A stretch of 64,000 nucleotides of DNA from Phytohabitans kaempferiae (GTDB taxonomy: Bacteria; Actinomycetota; Actinomycetes; Mycobacteriales; Micromonosporaceae): contig NZ_JBHLUH010000079.1 in NCBI RefSeq assembly GCF_042433955.1, forward strand, positions 1 through 64,000, given 5' to 3'. Both the position numbers and the translations under genes were made by a program. The notes below the pieces were generated by a model, which ran no database searches, was not told where the DNA came from, and saw only the letters and a list, made by a program, of their open reading frames with translations. Shown here piece after piece: positions 41,335 through 50,230 of the stretch. How positions within the stretch are numbered: position 1 is the first letter of the stretch; each line of letters starts with the position of its first letter.

Positions 41335-42630
41335 TCATACTCCAACCCCCATGTGCTCGGCGAGCTCCGCGACCGGGGTCGGCGGTGCCCCCTTGGTGCG
41401 GCGGAGCACGTCGGAGAGCACCTCGTGTGCGATCGGCCGGCAGCGGATCTCCGATGGGGCGAGGCGGTCGCCCTCCAGAAGCATCTCACTGGCCCGCTCG
41501 ACATCACCGATCTGCGTGTATCCGCGGGCTATGTCGATGAAGTGGTGTGCCCGCCGCTCGGGCAGCAGCGCGGCGAACGCGTCACCGTCGATCTGCTCGT
41601 GCGTGTCGACCGCGACCCGCCCCTCGCCCAACTCGACCGCGGCGGCGGCGCGGTGCAGCAGCACGTTGGTGGGGCCGAACGAGGTCCAGAAGTGGTTTTG
41701 GTCGCCGCCCAGCTCGTGGGCCGCTTCCTCGGCGGCGGTGAACAGGTCGCGGACGGTCGCGCTGTCGCCGATCCGCGCCGCCGCCATCGCACCGTTGAGC
41801 AGCAACATGCCGTAGACCGAGAGCCGCTCGGGCGTGGCCTCGTTGCCCTCGCCGGGCGCGAGCCGGTTGGCGATGTTGACGTTGACCTCGAGCGCGGGGC
41901 GGGCCCGGCCGAGGGCGAGCAGGGCGCTGCCGACGCGGTAGCTGGCGATGCCGGCGAGCAGCTGGTCGCCGGCCCGCTGGGAGACCGCGATCGAGCGGTC
42001 GGCGGCGAGCCAGCACAGCTCGTGCTCGCCCAGCTTGCGCAGCGTGGACGAGGCGATCTGGTAGATCTGCCCGAGCAGGTGGGCGGCCTCGGTGGCCTGG
42101 TCACCCTCGGAGTACGCGGTGTCCGCCGCCTGCCCGTCGCGCAGCAGCTTGGGCAGCGCACGGGCCAGCACACCGTACTTGGCGTGCTGGTAGGTGAGCC
42201 ACGCATGGCTCACCGCCTTGCGCATCTCCGTCAGCGGCAGTGCCTGTGTGGGGGCGAAGAAGAACGCGCTGATCTGGTCGTAGCGCTCCAGGGCGGCACG
42301 GATCTCCTCCACCTCGACCTGGTCGATGCAGTTAACGCTGTCGATGCGACGCTCGGGCTCCTTGCCGAGGAGCAGTTGGACGTCGACCTGTAGTACGTCG
42401 GCGATCTCGTAGACCACCGAGAACTTGTCGAGCCGGCGCACGCCCCGCTCGACCTTGTCGACCCAGCTCTTCGACTTGCCCAGCCGGTCGGCGAAGACCT
42501 GCTGCGACATCTTGCGGCGCCCGCGCCAGTACGCGACGCGGCGCCCGATGGGCAGCTCATCCACGTCGTACCTCCCCTTGCCTCGCCGGCGACCGGGCCG
42601 GTTGGGCGGTGCGGTCGTTTCGTCACTCAT
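41335..42630 (-). CDS. XRE-type regulator with TPR-like sensor domain
   Basis: 431 residues from ATG 42630. The helix-turn-helix is at about residues 27-75 (GRRVAYWRGRRKMSQQVFAD; KSKSWVDKVERGVRRLDKFS). The rest is helical TPR-like repeats (AGDQLLAGIASYRVGSALLA; AAEEAAHELGGDQNHFW; RGYTQIGDVERASEMLLEGD). The layout is common for ligand- or peptide-sensing actinomycete regulators. Divergent from the primase-polymerase-like gene; upstream of the flavoprotein. Confidence 0.85.
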   Translation of the reverse strand: MSDETTAPPNRPGRRRGKGRYDVDELPIGRRVAYWRGRRKMSQQVFADRLGKSKSWVDKVERGVRRLDKFSVVYEIADVLQVDVQLLLGKEPERRIDSVNCIDQVEVEEIRAALERYDQISAFFFAPTQALPLTEMRKAVSHAWLTYQHAKYGVLARALPKLLRDGQAADTAYSEGDQATEAAHLLGQIYQIASSTLRKLGEHELCWLAADRSIAVSQRAGDQLLAGIASYRVGSALLALGRARPALEVNVNIANRLAPGEGNEATPERLSVYGMLLLNGAMAAARIGDSATVRDLFTAAEEAAHELGGDQNHFWTSFGPTNVLLHRAAAAVELGEGRVAVDTHEQIDGDAFAALLPERRAHHFIDIARGYTQIGDVERASEMLLEGDRLAPSEIRCRPIAHEVLSDVLRRTKGAPPTPVAELAEHMGVGV

Positions 42631-42795
42631 CCGGGCCTGATCGCACACGCTGTGCGCTGGCGCGTCGACCCTCGCTCGTAGTTTCAGATGCAAGTTGCAA
42701 GCGGCTCTGTCAATCGCAACGACCGCGTGTCGTGCTGGTGACGGCGCTTGGCGACTGATATGACGCCAGCCGCTGACGTGGGAGGTTTTCTGACC

Positions 42796-43473
42796 ATGCG
42801 GTGGAGTCCTCGACCACCATTCATACGATCTGGGGTGTTCGAACGCTCCCGGCTACGCCACGCGGCACTGCGCTACGCGGAGCACGGCTGGGACCTTACA
42901 CCCGGTGCGTGCCTCGCGGGGAGCAGGTTCGACTGCGCCCGCCCCGGCTGCCCCACCGTCGGCTGCCACCCCGCGCTTGAGCACTGGGAGCAGGCCGCCA
43001 CCTGCGACACCGCACAGGTCGCGAAGTGGTGGCGTCGTACGCCACACGCGGTGCTGCTGCCGACCGGACGCGCCTTCGACGTGCTGGAGGTGCCCGCCCA
43101 CCTCGGCCTGCGCGTGCTCGGCGCGGCGCGGCTGCACGCCAGCGTGCTCGGCCCTGGCCGTGGCCAGGTGCGCGGGCCGGTGGCGGTGACCCCGACCGGA
43201 CGCTGGATGTTTCTGGTGCGCCCGGGCGATCCGCTCCGCCCCGAGCTGGACGAAAGCCTCGACGTGGTGCGGCACGGTGGCGGCTCGTGGATCCCGGCGC
43301 CGCCGACCCGCCTGCCCGAGGGGGTGGTGCGCTGGTCGGTGTCGCCGGAGGAGACCCGCTGGCGCCTGCCCGACTCGTATGCCGTGCAGGGCATGCTCGT
43401 GGACGCCGTGGGGGCCGCGACCCGTGGGGCGCAGCTGCCCCGGCAAACGTCCACCTTGCGCCGCGCGGCATAG
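42796..43473 (+). CDS. Primase/polymerase (prim-pol) N-terminal domain protein
   Basis: 225 residues from ATG 42796 with GGGAGG ten bases upstream. HAALRYAEHGWDLTPGACLA, the Cys cluster CARPGCPTVGCHPALEHWEQ and VAKWWRRTPHAVLLPTGRAFDVLEVP match the bifunctional primase/polymerase N-terminal domain. Only this domain is present; no helicase is fused. The usual metal-binding DxD appears as FDVLEVP, so activity is uncertain. Divergent from the XRE-TPR regulator. Confidence 0.75.
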   Translation: MRWSPRPPFIRSGVFERSRLRHAALRYAEHGWDLTPGACLAGSRFDCARPGCPTVGCHPALEHWEQAATCDTAQVAKWWRRTPHAVLLPTGRAFDVLEVPAHLGLRVLGAARLHASVLGPGRGQVRGPVAVTPTGRWMFLVRPGDPLRPELDESLDVVRHGGGSWIPAPPTRLPEGVVRWSVSPEETRWRLPDSYAVQGMLVDAVGAATRGAQLPRQTSTLRRAA

Positions 43474-43659
43474 CAGCCAAGGTAACCGCGCCCACCGAGC
43501 GGGTCGAGACCCCGGCGGGTGACGCGATGGCGGATCTTTTGCCACCTCCGTACGCACGGCGGCCGGCAGAGATCCGCCACTTGGCTTAGGCCCGGGGCCG
43601 CTGCCTGCCGCGCCACCGGCGGCCGCCGCCCGGCCGGAGTCTGCTCCGCGGCCGGGACG

Positions 43660-44880
43660 TCACTCGCCGAAGAGCTTCATCGGGGCGTACCGGCGCTGCG
43701 GGAAGATCTTCCCCACCTGCGCGTCGGTGAGCCCGAACTGGGCCTGCGCCACCGAGCCGTACACGTCGAAGAGGTTGTTGAACTCCGGCACGTCGCCGCT
43801 GTCGAGCGTGCGCAGCCCTTCCCACCGGCCGATCAGCGAGCCGTTGAGGCGGCGGCCGGAGAGCAGCATCACCACGCCGCCGTGGCCGTGCTCGCTGCCG
43901 GTGCCGCTCTCGGCGACCCGGCGGCCGAACTCGCTCGACACCAGCACGGTGACGTCGGCGGCGGCCGGGCCCAGGTCGGTGAAGAACGCGGCCATCCCCC
44001 GGGCCAGCTCGCCCAGCCGCGCGTGCAGGTAGCCGCCGTCGGCGGTGCCCTGGTCTTCGTGCGTGTCCCAGCCGCCCATCGCGATCGCGGCGACGCGCAC
44101 GTCGGTGCCGCCCTTGACCAGCTGGGCGACCTGGCGGAAGGCCAGCCCGATCCCGTCGTTCTCGGCGCCGCCCGCCGGCCGGTACCCCTGTGCGCTCATG
44201 CCCTGCACCGTGCGGAGCGCGGTGAGCGCGGTGCCGACCGAGTCCTGCACGGGATGGTTGATGTCCTTGTAGAGCGCGCCGATCGCGGCGAGCGTGGGGT
44301 CCTTGAAGCGGGCCTCGCCGTTGAGCGCCAGACCGTCCACGCTGTGCAGTGCGAGCGCCCCGTTGGTGCCGACCAGCGAACGCGGGAGCGTGGCGCCGAC
44401 ACCGATCCCGCGAAAGGCCGTACCGGGGCCGAGTTCGTCGACCAGGCGGTCCAGCCAGCCCCGCCCGCCCGCCTCGCGCGGCAGGCCGCCGAGGTCACAC
44501 ATGTCCACCGCCTGGAAGTGGCTGCGGGACAGGCGCGGGTCGGAGACGCCGGGGACGAAGCCGAGCTGGCCGTCCTTGAGGTATCGCGCGAGCGGCGCGA
44601 ACGCGCTGTTGAGCCGGAACGAGCGGTCGACCGCCAGCGCCGTGCGCTCGGTCATCAGCAGGTTGGGGCGGACCTCGTCGAGCAGCGGCTCGTCGGTGGG
44701 CGCGACCACGCTCAGCCCGTCGAGCCCGCCGTGCAGGAAGACGTGTACGAGCGTGCCCTTCGCCGACGCCGCGTACGCCGACCGGCCGCCCAGCGCCTGG
44801 CTGGTGGCGATGGCGGTGACGGTCGCGGCAGTGCCGGCCAGGAACGAGCGCCGGCTGATCTCGGGATGCCAGGGAGCCAT
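43660..44880 (-). CDS. DUF1501 protein, Tat-exported
   Basis: 406 residues from ATG 44880. The Tat signal ISRRSFLAGTAATVTAIATS is followed by the sulfatase-like DUF1501 core: VFLHGGLDGLSVVAPTDEP, AAIAMGGWDTHEDQG, VLVSSEFGRRVAESGTGSEH and DHGHGG-like HGHGGVVMLL. The members are exported proteins of unknown activity. It is five bases downstream of the DUF1800 gene, its usual partner. Confidence 0.9.
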   Translation of the reverse strand: MAPWHPEISRRSFLAGTAATVTAIATSQALGGRSAYAASAKGTLVHVFLHGGLDGLSVVAPTDEPLLDEVRPNLLMTERTALAVDRSFRLNSAFAPLARYLKDGQLGFVPGVSDPRLSRSHFQAVDMCDLGGLPREAGGRGWLDRLVDELGPGTAFRGIGVGATLPRSLVGTNGALALHSVDGLALNGEARFKDPTLAAIGALYKDINHPVQDSVGTALTALRTVQGMSAQGYRPAGGAENDGIGLAFRQVAQLVKGGTDVRVAAIAMGGWDTHEDQGTADGGYLHARLGELARGMAAFFTDLGPAAADVTVLVSSEFGRRVAESGTGSEHGHGGVVMLLSGRRLNGSLIGRWEGLRTLDSGDVPEFNNLFDVYGSVAQAQFGLTDAQVGKIFPQRRYAPMKLFGE

Positions 44881-44885
44881 GCGCC

Positions 44886-46862
44886 CTACCTCAGCAGGTG
44901 TTGGGGGGAGGCGAGGATCGTGCGGGCGACGGCCAGCACCGCGCCGTTGAGCGTCGCGTCGACCGCCGCGCCGGACGCGAGCCCGGTCACGCCCGTGATG
45001 GCGTCAAGCTCGCGGCGGGACAGCGGCTGGTGCACCAGGCGCTGCGCGAGGGCGGCGACGTAGTCGAAGGCCGTGCGCGGCGGGTTGGCGCCGACGAGTT
45101 GCTCGGGCCGCTGGTACGTGAACATGGGGCGGCTGCCGCCGATCGCGTCGGCCGCCTCGTTCCAGCCGCCGACCATCCCGCCGGCCGACGCCCACGCCAC
45201 GAAGACGTCCGGGTAGCCGGTCGGGCCGGGCGCCCCGGCCGGGAAGTGGCCCAGCTCCTGAAGGCGCGCCTGGAGCTGGCGCAGCCCTTCGGCGAACGGT
45301 GTGCGGCCGCCGCTGACGGCCCGGTAGCTCGCCGGTGTCTCCGGGGAGACGCCGAGCGTGCGGTAGGTGGCGACCACGTACTCCAACGGCCGGCGCACCT
45401 TCTGCCCCACCGCCGCCCAGAACTCCGACGAGCTGAGCAGCTCCAGCAGCAGCGGCCGCACCGCGCCCCGGTTGACCGTGTAGCTGCGGGCGAGCCGCTC
45501 GACCAGGGCCGGCGGCGGCGTGTCCGAGACGAAGCGGACGGCCAGGCGCGTGGCGATGTGCCGGGCCGTGGCGGGATGGTTGGCGAGGTACCGGAAGTAC
45601 TCCTCGCTGGCCTGCTCGCCCCCCGCCGCCGTGGTGTTGGGGTGGCTGAACCCCATGACTTTCACCGGCCCCACGTAGTGCTTGTCGGCCCGGTACACGT
45701 ACTGGTCGTCCTTGACCGCGCGGCCGGTCTGGAGCAGCGCCGCCTGGCGTACATCGCGCTCGGTGTAGCCGCCGTCGACGCCGACCGAGTACAGCTCCAG
45801 GTTTTCCCGCGCGAGGTTGTCGGTCACGTCGTCCCTTGTGGACGCCGACTGGTCGAGGAAGGTCAGCAGCGCGGGGTGGCGGTTGGCGGCCACCAGCATG
45901 TCGGGGTAGTTGTCCAGCGCGTACCGCCGGATCACGTCGCGGTCGAACGAGGCCCGCAGCACCGTCGAGCCCTCGTGGAAGGCGGGTACGTGCAGGAAGT
46001 CGTTCCAGAAGTCGACCATCACCTCGAAGACCTGGCGGTCGGACCAGATCTGCCGGGCGATGGTGGCCTGCACCATCTCCTCGTCGGCCCGGATCCCCTT
46101 GGCCTCCAGGTCTTCCCGGGCGGCACGCAGGTCGGCGATGCTCATGCCCAGCGTGGTCAGCTCGCCGAGCTTCGCCTCGGCCGGCGTGAGCGGGATCCGC
46201 TCCGGGTCGAGCTGCTGCGCGATCCAGTCGTCGACCCCGATCCGCGTGACCTCCGCCATCACCTTCTGCGTGGGGCCGAACGTGAGCCGGCTGACGAGGT
46301 GCCGCACCGGCTCCTTGGCCAGCACGGTCGACAGGTTGACCTTCGTCGCCTGGGCCGCGATCGCGGGGCTGGAGAAGCGCCGGCCGCCGGCCGGGATGTT
46401 GCCGCGCAGCGCGTCGCCGGCCGCCGAGGCCATGTACGACTCGTTCTGCTCGGTGTACGTGCGCACCGTGCTCGGCTGCTGCCCGCCGGGGCGGTTGGGA
46501 TTGCCGTCGGTGGCGGCGTCGGCGGCCGGGTCGTAGTCGGAGCGGCCCAGCGCCCAGTCGACCACCTCCTGACCGCTCGGCGTGGCGGCGAACGCGGTGC
46601 CGCCGGTGAGCGCGGCCAGCCCGCTGATGCCGAGAATCGCCTTGCGCCGAGCCACCCCCGGCGCACGCCGCCGCGGTGGCTTGGCCGCCTTCGCCACCGG
46701 TGCCGGCTTCTTCTCCGGCTCCGGCGGCTGCCGCTTCGGATGCTCCGAGGCGCGGTGGCGCGGTGGCGGCGGCACGTACGGCCGGTAGTGGTGCGAGTGC
46801 GGCTTCTGCTGCACCGCCGGCTCGGCGTGCTGCGCGTGGCGAGGCACACTCCGATCGACCAT
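44886..46862 (-). CDS. DUF1800 protein with signal segment
   Basis: 658 residues from ATG 46862; the longer frame upstream is arginine- and serine-rich shadow. A basic, Pro/His-rich N-terminus leads to RRKAILGISGLAALTGGTAFAA (about 78-99), a late signal or anchor. The DUF1800 domain starts with VRHLVSRLTFGPTQKVMAEV and contains MVDFWNDFLHVPA, DNYPDMLVAANRHPALLTFL, NLARENLELYSVGVDGGYTE and LASPQHLLR at the end. Typically paired with DUF1501; together they are exported, function unknown. Confidence 0.9.
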   Translation of the reverse strand: MVDRSVPRHAQHAEPAVQQKPHSHHYRPYVPPPPRHRASEHPKRQPPEPEKKPAPVAKAAKPPRRRAPGVARRKAILGISGLAALTGGTAFAATPSGQEVVDWALGRSDYDPAADAATDGNPNRPGGQQPSTVRTYTEQNESYMASAAGDALRGNIPAGGRRFSSPAIAAQATKVNLSTVLAKEPVRHLVSRLTFGPTQKVMAEVTRIGVDDWIAQQLDPERIPLTPAEAKLGELTTLGMSIADLRAAREDLEAKGIRADEEMVQATIARQIWSDRQVFEVMVDFWNDFLHVPAFHEGSTVLRASFDRDVIRRYALDNYPDMLVAANRHPALLTFLDQSASTRDDVTDNLARENLELYSVGVDGGYTERDVRQAALLQTGRAVKDDQYVYRADKHYVGPVKVMGFSHPNTTAAGGEQASEEYFRYLANHPATARHIATRLAVRFVSDTPPPALVERLARSYTVNRGAVRPLLLELLSSSEFWAAVGQKVRRPLEYVVATYRTLGVSPETPASYRAVSGGRTPFAEGLRQLQARLQELGHFPAGAPGPTGYPDVFVAWASAGGMVGGWNEAADAIGGSRPMFTYQRPEQLVGANPPRTAFDYVAALAQRLVHQPLSRRELDAITGVTGLASGAAVDATLNGAVLAVARTILASPQHLLR

Positions 46863-47230
46863 GCGGCAGTCCCGTTTCTCCCCAAACTCCGGCGGGCTTC
46901 TCTCGACCTCCGGTAGTGGTGCGCGGCGCGAGGGCATTGGGGCGCCGTGCTGTCCAGGTTGAGAAAAGTCCAGTGATACGGGACGGTAGTTAACGTTCTG
47001 GGCCGGCTCAAGGGAAGCAGGCCCGAGAGAGGGCTCGCTTAAGCCCGCGCTGCACCGGCTCGGGATGGCCCAGCTCCGGGATTCCCGGGGCGGAGCAGCG
47101 CAAACCGATCCGGAGGACGACACGTTCATGGATCCGCCGCGGATGACCGGCTCAACCAGAATTAAGGACCCGCTAAGAGTGTCACGGTGGACGCGCGTGA
47201 ACTTTGCCTTCCGAGGGTAAGTGCGCCGTC
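46863..47230. other. Intergenic region upstream of DUF1800 and DUF3040
   Basis: No gene seen. It must hold divergent promoters for the DUF1800/DUF1501 pair and for the DUF3040 gene. The stretch 46,970-47,000 is AT-richer and contains TAGTTAAC, a candidate -10 area. Confidence 0.35.
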
Positions 47231-47482
47231 ATGCTCAGCAGCGACGAACGGCGCCGACTCGACGAGATGGCGCAGCACCTGCGTACCACGGATCCGGATT
47301 TCGTCGTCCGCATGGGCGACCGTGTGCGGCCCCGCTGGGGTCGTGCGCTGTTCGCGGCGAGTGCCCTGCTCTGGGCCACGGTGCCGGCTCTCGCGTTCAT
47401 CGGCGGCTGGGTCGCCGGGATGGTCTCCGCGGTGGTGCTCGCCGTCGCCGGCCTCCTGGTGCTCAAGGCCCGGCGCTGGTAA
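47231..47482 (+). CDS. DUF3040 small membrane protein
   Basis: 83 residues from ATG 47231. MLSSDERRRLDEMAQHLRTTDPDFVVRM is the cytosolic DUF3040 start, followed by two membrane segments (LFAASALLWATVPALAFIGG; AGMVSAVVLAVAGLLVL). The family is actinobacterial and of unknown function. Tail-to-tail with the next gene at 6 bp. Confidence 0.8.
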   Translation: MLSSDERRRLDEMAQHLRTTDPDFVVRMGDRVRPRWGRALFAASALLWATVPALAFIGGWVAGMVSAVVLAVAGLLVLKARRW

Positions 47483-47488
47483 AAGCCC

Positions 47489-48817
47489 TTACTCGACGGG
47501 TACGCGGCTCGCGGCCACCAGCGCGGCGGGCCGCTCCCGGATCGGCCCGGTCCACTGCGCGAGCGTGCGCTCGGCGAAGGTGACGCCGGTGCGCACCACC
47601 TCGTCGAGCGGGTCGAGCAGGTGCACCGCGTCCGGCCGCTCCCGGCCGGCACCGACCCGCGCCCGCAGCCCTTGGCGAGCCAGCCCGAGCAGCGCCTCCG
47701 CGGTCGCGCCGACCGACCGGTCGCCCACCATCGCGTCGAGCCCCTTGACCGCCACGTCCTCGGACGCCTGCACGAGATCGGCGGCCGAGACGCCGTCGAG
47801 CAGCGCCAGCGCCGCCCGCCGCGCCGGCCCGTCGTAGGCCAGCCCCACGCAGAACGCCGGCGCCGCCGCCAGCGCCTCCCACGGCAGCCCGTCGAACGCC
47901 CGCATCTCGAGCGTGTGCCGCGCCCGCACCTGCGGCCACACCTGGGAGAGGTGCGCGCGCCAGTCGTCCGGCCCCGGCGCGGTGCCGTCGCCGAAGCCGT
48001 GCGCCACCAGCTCCCGGAACGGCCGCCGCGGCGCCGGCACGTAGCCGGCGCTGGAGCTCCGGTAGATCATCGGCAGCGCGCCGGCCCACTCGACCACGTC
48101 GGCGACCGACACGTCCGGCCCCGCCGCGAAGCCCAGCACGCCGCAGCGGCTCGGATCGACGTATCCCCACATCTGCATCCGTCGGGACAGCACGCCGGTC
48201 GGCCGCCCCTCCTCGATCGGCGAATTGACGAACAGCGCGGCCGCGATCGGGGCCACCTTCACCAGCAGCGCCAGCTTCTCCCGGAAGTCCTCCGGCGACA
48301 GATAGTCCACTGTGGTCTGTGTGGAGAGGGTCAGCCCCATCACGCTCTCGGCGTGCGCGGCCGCCGGGCCGAGGTCGCGGAAGTATCGCCGCATGATGTC
48401 GATCCGCGGCTTGGGCGCCCACGGGATCCGCTCCGGCGGCGTGAACGGCACCAGCCCGCCGGGCAGCAGGGCAAGACCCCCGCGCGCGGCCAGACCGGCG
48501 ATCGCCCGCAGATCGCGACGAGCGGTCGCGACCAGTGCACTCAGCGACTGGTACGGCGGCGAGGAGTACTCGATCGCGCCGCCCAGCTCGAGCGACAGCT
48601 GCGCCCCGTGCGCCAGCCCGGCGCCGACCAGCGCGCCGCCCTCGGTGACCGGCTCGGCGCCCAACTCCCGCACGGCGCGCTCGAACAGGAGCCGCGACCC
48701 GCGCGGCCCCTCGTAGGGCGCGCTCAGCCCGGTGGTCTCGTCGACGAGGCCACACTCGACCTCGATCCCGATCCGCTCCTCCGCAGCGGGGACGAAGAGC
48801 TGAGCCAGGTCCACCAT
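47489..48817 (-). CDS. Glutamate-cysteine ligase family 2 (EgtA/GshA-like)
   Basis: 442 residues from ATG 48817, or GTG 48814, which is better spaced from GGGGAGG. IGIEVECGLVD is the ATP/glutamate-binding start. LSLELGGAIEYSSPPYQSL, TLSTQTTVDYLSPEDF, FVNSPIEEGRPTG, RMQMWGYVDPSRCG and LEMRAFDGLPWE are conserved in the GCS2 family. In actinobacteria this family supplies gamma-glutamylcysteine for ergothioneine (EgtA). No egtB-E genes are adjacent, so the pathway is uncertain. Confidence 0.85.
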   Translation of the reverse strand: MVDLAQLFVPAAEERIGIEVECGLVDETTGLSAPYEGPRGSRLLFERAVRELGAEPVTEGGALVGAGLAHGAQLSLELGGAIEYSSPPYQSLSALVATARRDLRAIAGLAARGGLALLPGGLVPFTPPERIPWAPKPRIDIMRRYFRDLGPAAAHAESVMGLTLSTQTTVDYLSPEDFREKLALLVKVAPIAAALFVNSPIEEGRPTGVLSRRMQMWGYVDPSRCGVLGFAAGPDVSVADVVEWAGALPMIYRSSSAGYVPAPRRPFRELVAHGFGDGTAPGPDDWRAHLSQVWPQVRARHTLEMRAFDGLPWEALAAAPAFCVGLAYDGPARRAALALLDGVSAADLVQASEDVAVKGLDAMVGDRSVGATAEALLGLARQGLRARVGAGRERPDAVHLLDPLDEVVRTGVTFAERTLAQWTGPIRERPAALVAASRVPVE

Positions 48818-49248
48818 CGCCTCCCCAGAGCCGCGCGGTAACGACCTGTGACTACAGGACCACGCGGAGGCGCGATGGGGCAAGGCTTGACTTACGCCTG
48901 AGTATCTATCCAAGGCCAGAGAGGTGGAGGTATCGCACTCCAGCGAAACCGCCGGACGAGGACTGTAAGGCGTGGAACCTTTCCACTGAAAGGGCCGGCG
49001 CCGTCAAATTCCCATCGCGTGGCGAATCAGAGCCACAATGACATCTGGGTGCAGATACGTAGCTACGACCTCGACCACCTTGGCCACTGTGAGCACTCAC
49101 CTTGTCTAATCAATTCAACGCCGAGTGCGGCCACCTGATGGCTTGGCCGCGCCACCATACCTCGTGGCGGCGCTCACCGTAGCAGACGATCCACCGACGC
49201 GCTGCCCTTGCCAACCACGCGGGTGGCGACCCTGGACCAATAGATGAT
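48818..49248. other. Non-coding gap before the SARP/NLR locus
   Basis: About 430 bases without a credible gene and with lower GC. A 6-bp hairpin CCTTTC/GAAAGG lies near 48,980. It marks the left border of the accessory locus that follows. Confidence 0.35.
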
Positions 49249-50109
49249 CTAGCCGATGAAGTACTGGTCGCCAGCCGACTGATGGACATTCTGAGAATGC
49301 GTCACCGTCATAATTGTCGTTCCCTTGGAATCCGTTTTCTGCGGCGATTCGACGACCTTCCGCTCATCACTCGAAGGCTTTGCCAAATTGCGCGCGAGGG
49401 CGACGAGTTCGGCACTCGGGCGCACCTGGTTCGTTTCCCACATAAGCGCCACCGTCCGCGACATGAATGACGGGATGAGCGCCTGTTGACCACTACCGGC
49501 GAGCCCGCGCACCGCGAGTGCGATCCCCCGGTCGGTCGGCTCCTCCTCGACGAGATCAGCAGCTCGGCTCGCCACCTCGGCGTACGCACCCGCCCGCAGC
49601 AACAGGGCGAGCAGCTCGTACGTGACGTCCAGCCGCTCGCGCCGCAGCCGGTACCGGCGACTCTCCGCCCATTGACCGGTGACATTGGCCAGCGCCTCGC
49701 CACGCCACAGTCGAAGGGCGCGCTCGAAAGCCTCGATCGCCGGGGAATGATCGGATTGCCGGGAGAGCATGCGGGCGCTCGACGAAAGATCGACAAACCG
49801 CCGGTGGTCGACGATGCCCGGGTTGACGTCGAGCCGGTAGCCGTCGAGCCGCCGGTTGCCGACCCATTCCCGGCCGCCTCCGGCGCGCTCGATCACCCGG
49901 CGCACCGCGCGCACATAGCTGCCGACCGTCTCCTCCGCCTTCGCTGGCGGATCATCGCCCCAAAGGTGATCCACAAGCATGGTTACCGGCATCACGCGCC
50001 CGGCGTTGAACGCCAATATCGCGAGGACGGCCCGCTCGGCCGCGCGTTCGAGCGGGAAGATCACGCCGCCGGATTCGATCTCCACGTCGCCCAGGAGCCG
50101 GATGTCCAT
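49249..50109 (-). CDS. SARP-family regulator with a C-terminal signalling motif
   Basis: 286 residues from ATG 50109. An OmpR-type winged helix (residues 1-95: DIRLLGDVEIESGG, RAVLAILAFNAGRVMP, VGSYVRAVRRVIERAGG) is followed by the BTAD domain (FVDLSSSARMLSRQSDHSPA, ALRLWRGEALANV, LDVTYELLALLLRAG). That is the small-SARP architecture of AfsR-related activators without the NB-ARC/TPR half. An unstructured linker ends in SQNVHQSAGDQYF (272-284), which closely matches residues 30-42 of the AfsR-like STAND protein at 55,146. Three CGTCCGG heptamers lie just upstream. Confidence 0.88.
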   Translation of the reverse strand: MDIRLLGDVEIESGGVIFPLERAAERAVLAILAFNAGRVMPVTMLVDHLWGDDPPAKAEETVGSYVRAVRRVIERAGGGREWVGNRRLDGYRLDVNPGIVDHRRFVDLSSSARMLSRQSDHSPAIEAFERALRLWRGEALANVTGQWAESRRYRLRRERLDVTYELLALLLRAGAYAEVASRAADLVEEEPTDRGIALAVRGLAGSGQQALIPSFMSRTVALMWETNQVRPSAELVALARNLAKPSSDERKVVESPQKTDSKGTTIMTVTHSQNVHQSAGDQYFIG

Positions 50110-50165
50110 TGTCGAAGTGTGGCACGAGAATTTTTCACGGCTTCCACCTGCGCATTTCGTGATCA

Positions 50166-50207
50166 CGTCCGGATACGCGTCCGGGCCGGTGCACGGTTTC
50201 CGTCCGG
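50166..50207 (+). promoter_or_regulatory. Possible SARP operator (direct heptamers)
   Basis: CGTCCGG starts at 50,166, 50,178 and 50,201, that is 12 and 23 bp apart, close to the 11/22-bp spacing of SARP heptamer repeats. It lies between the SARP gene and the divergent glycosyltransferase-like gene. GC-rich chance matches cannot be excluded. Confidence 0.4.
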
Positions 50208-50230
50208 CGGCCGGGCGCACCGTCTCCGCC

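Noticed and set aside
48906..49100. 64-codon reverse ORF in the gap left of the SARP locus
   Set aside because: No ribosome site, mixed composition, and no recognisable motif.
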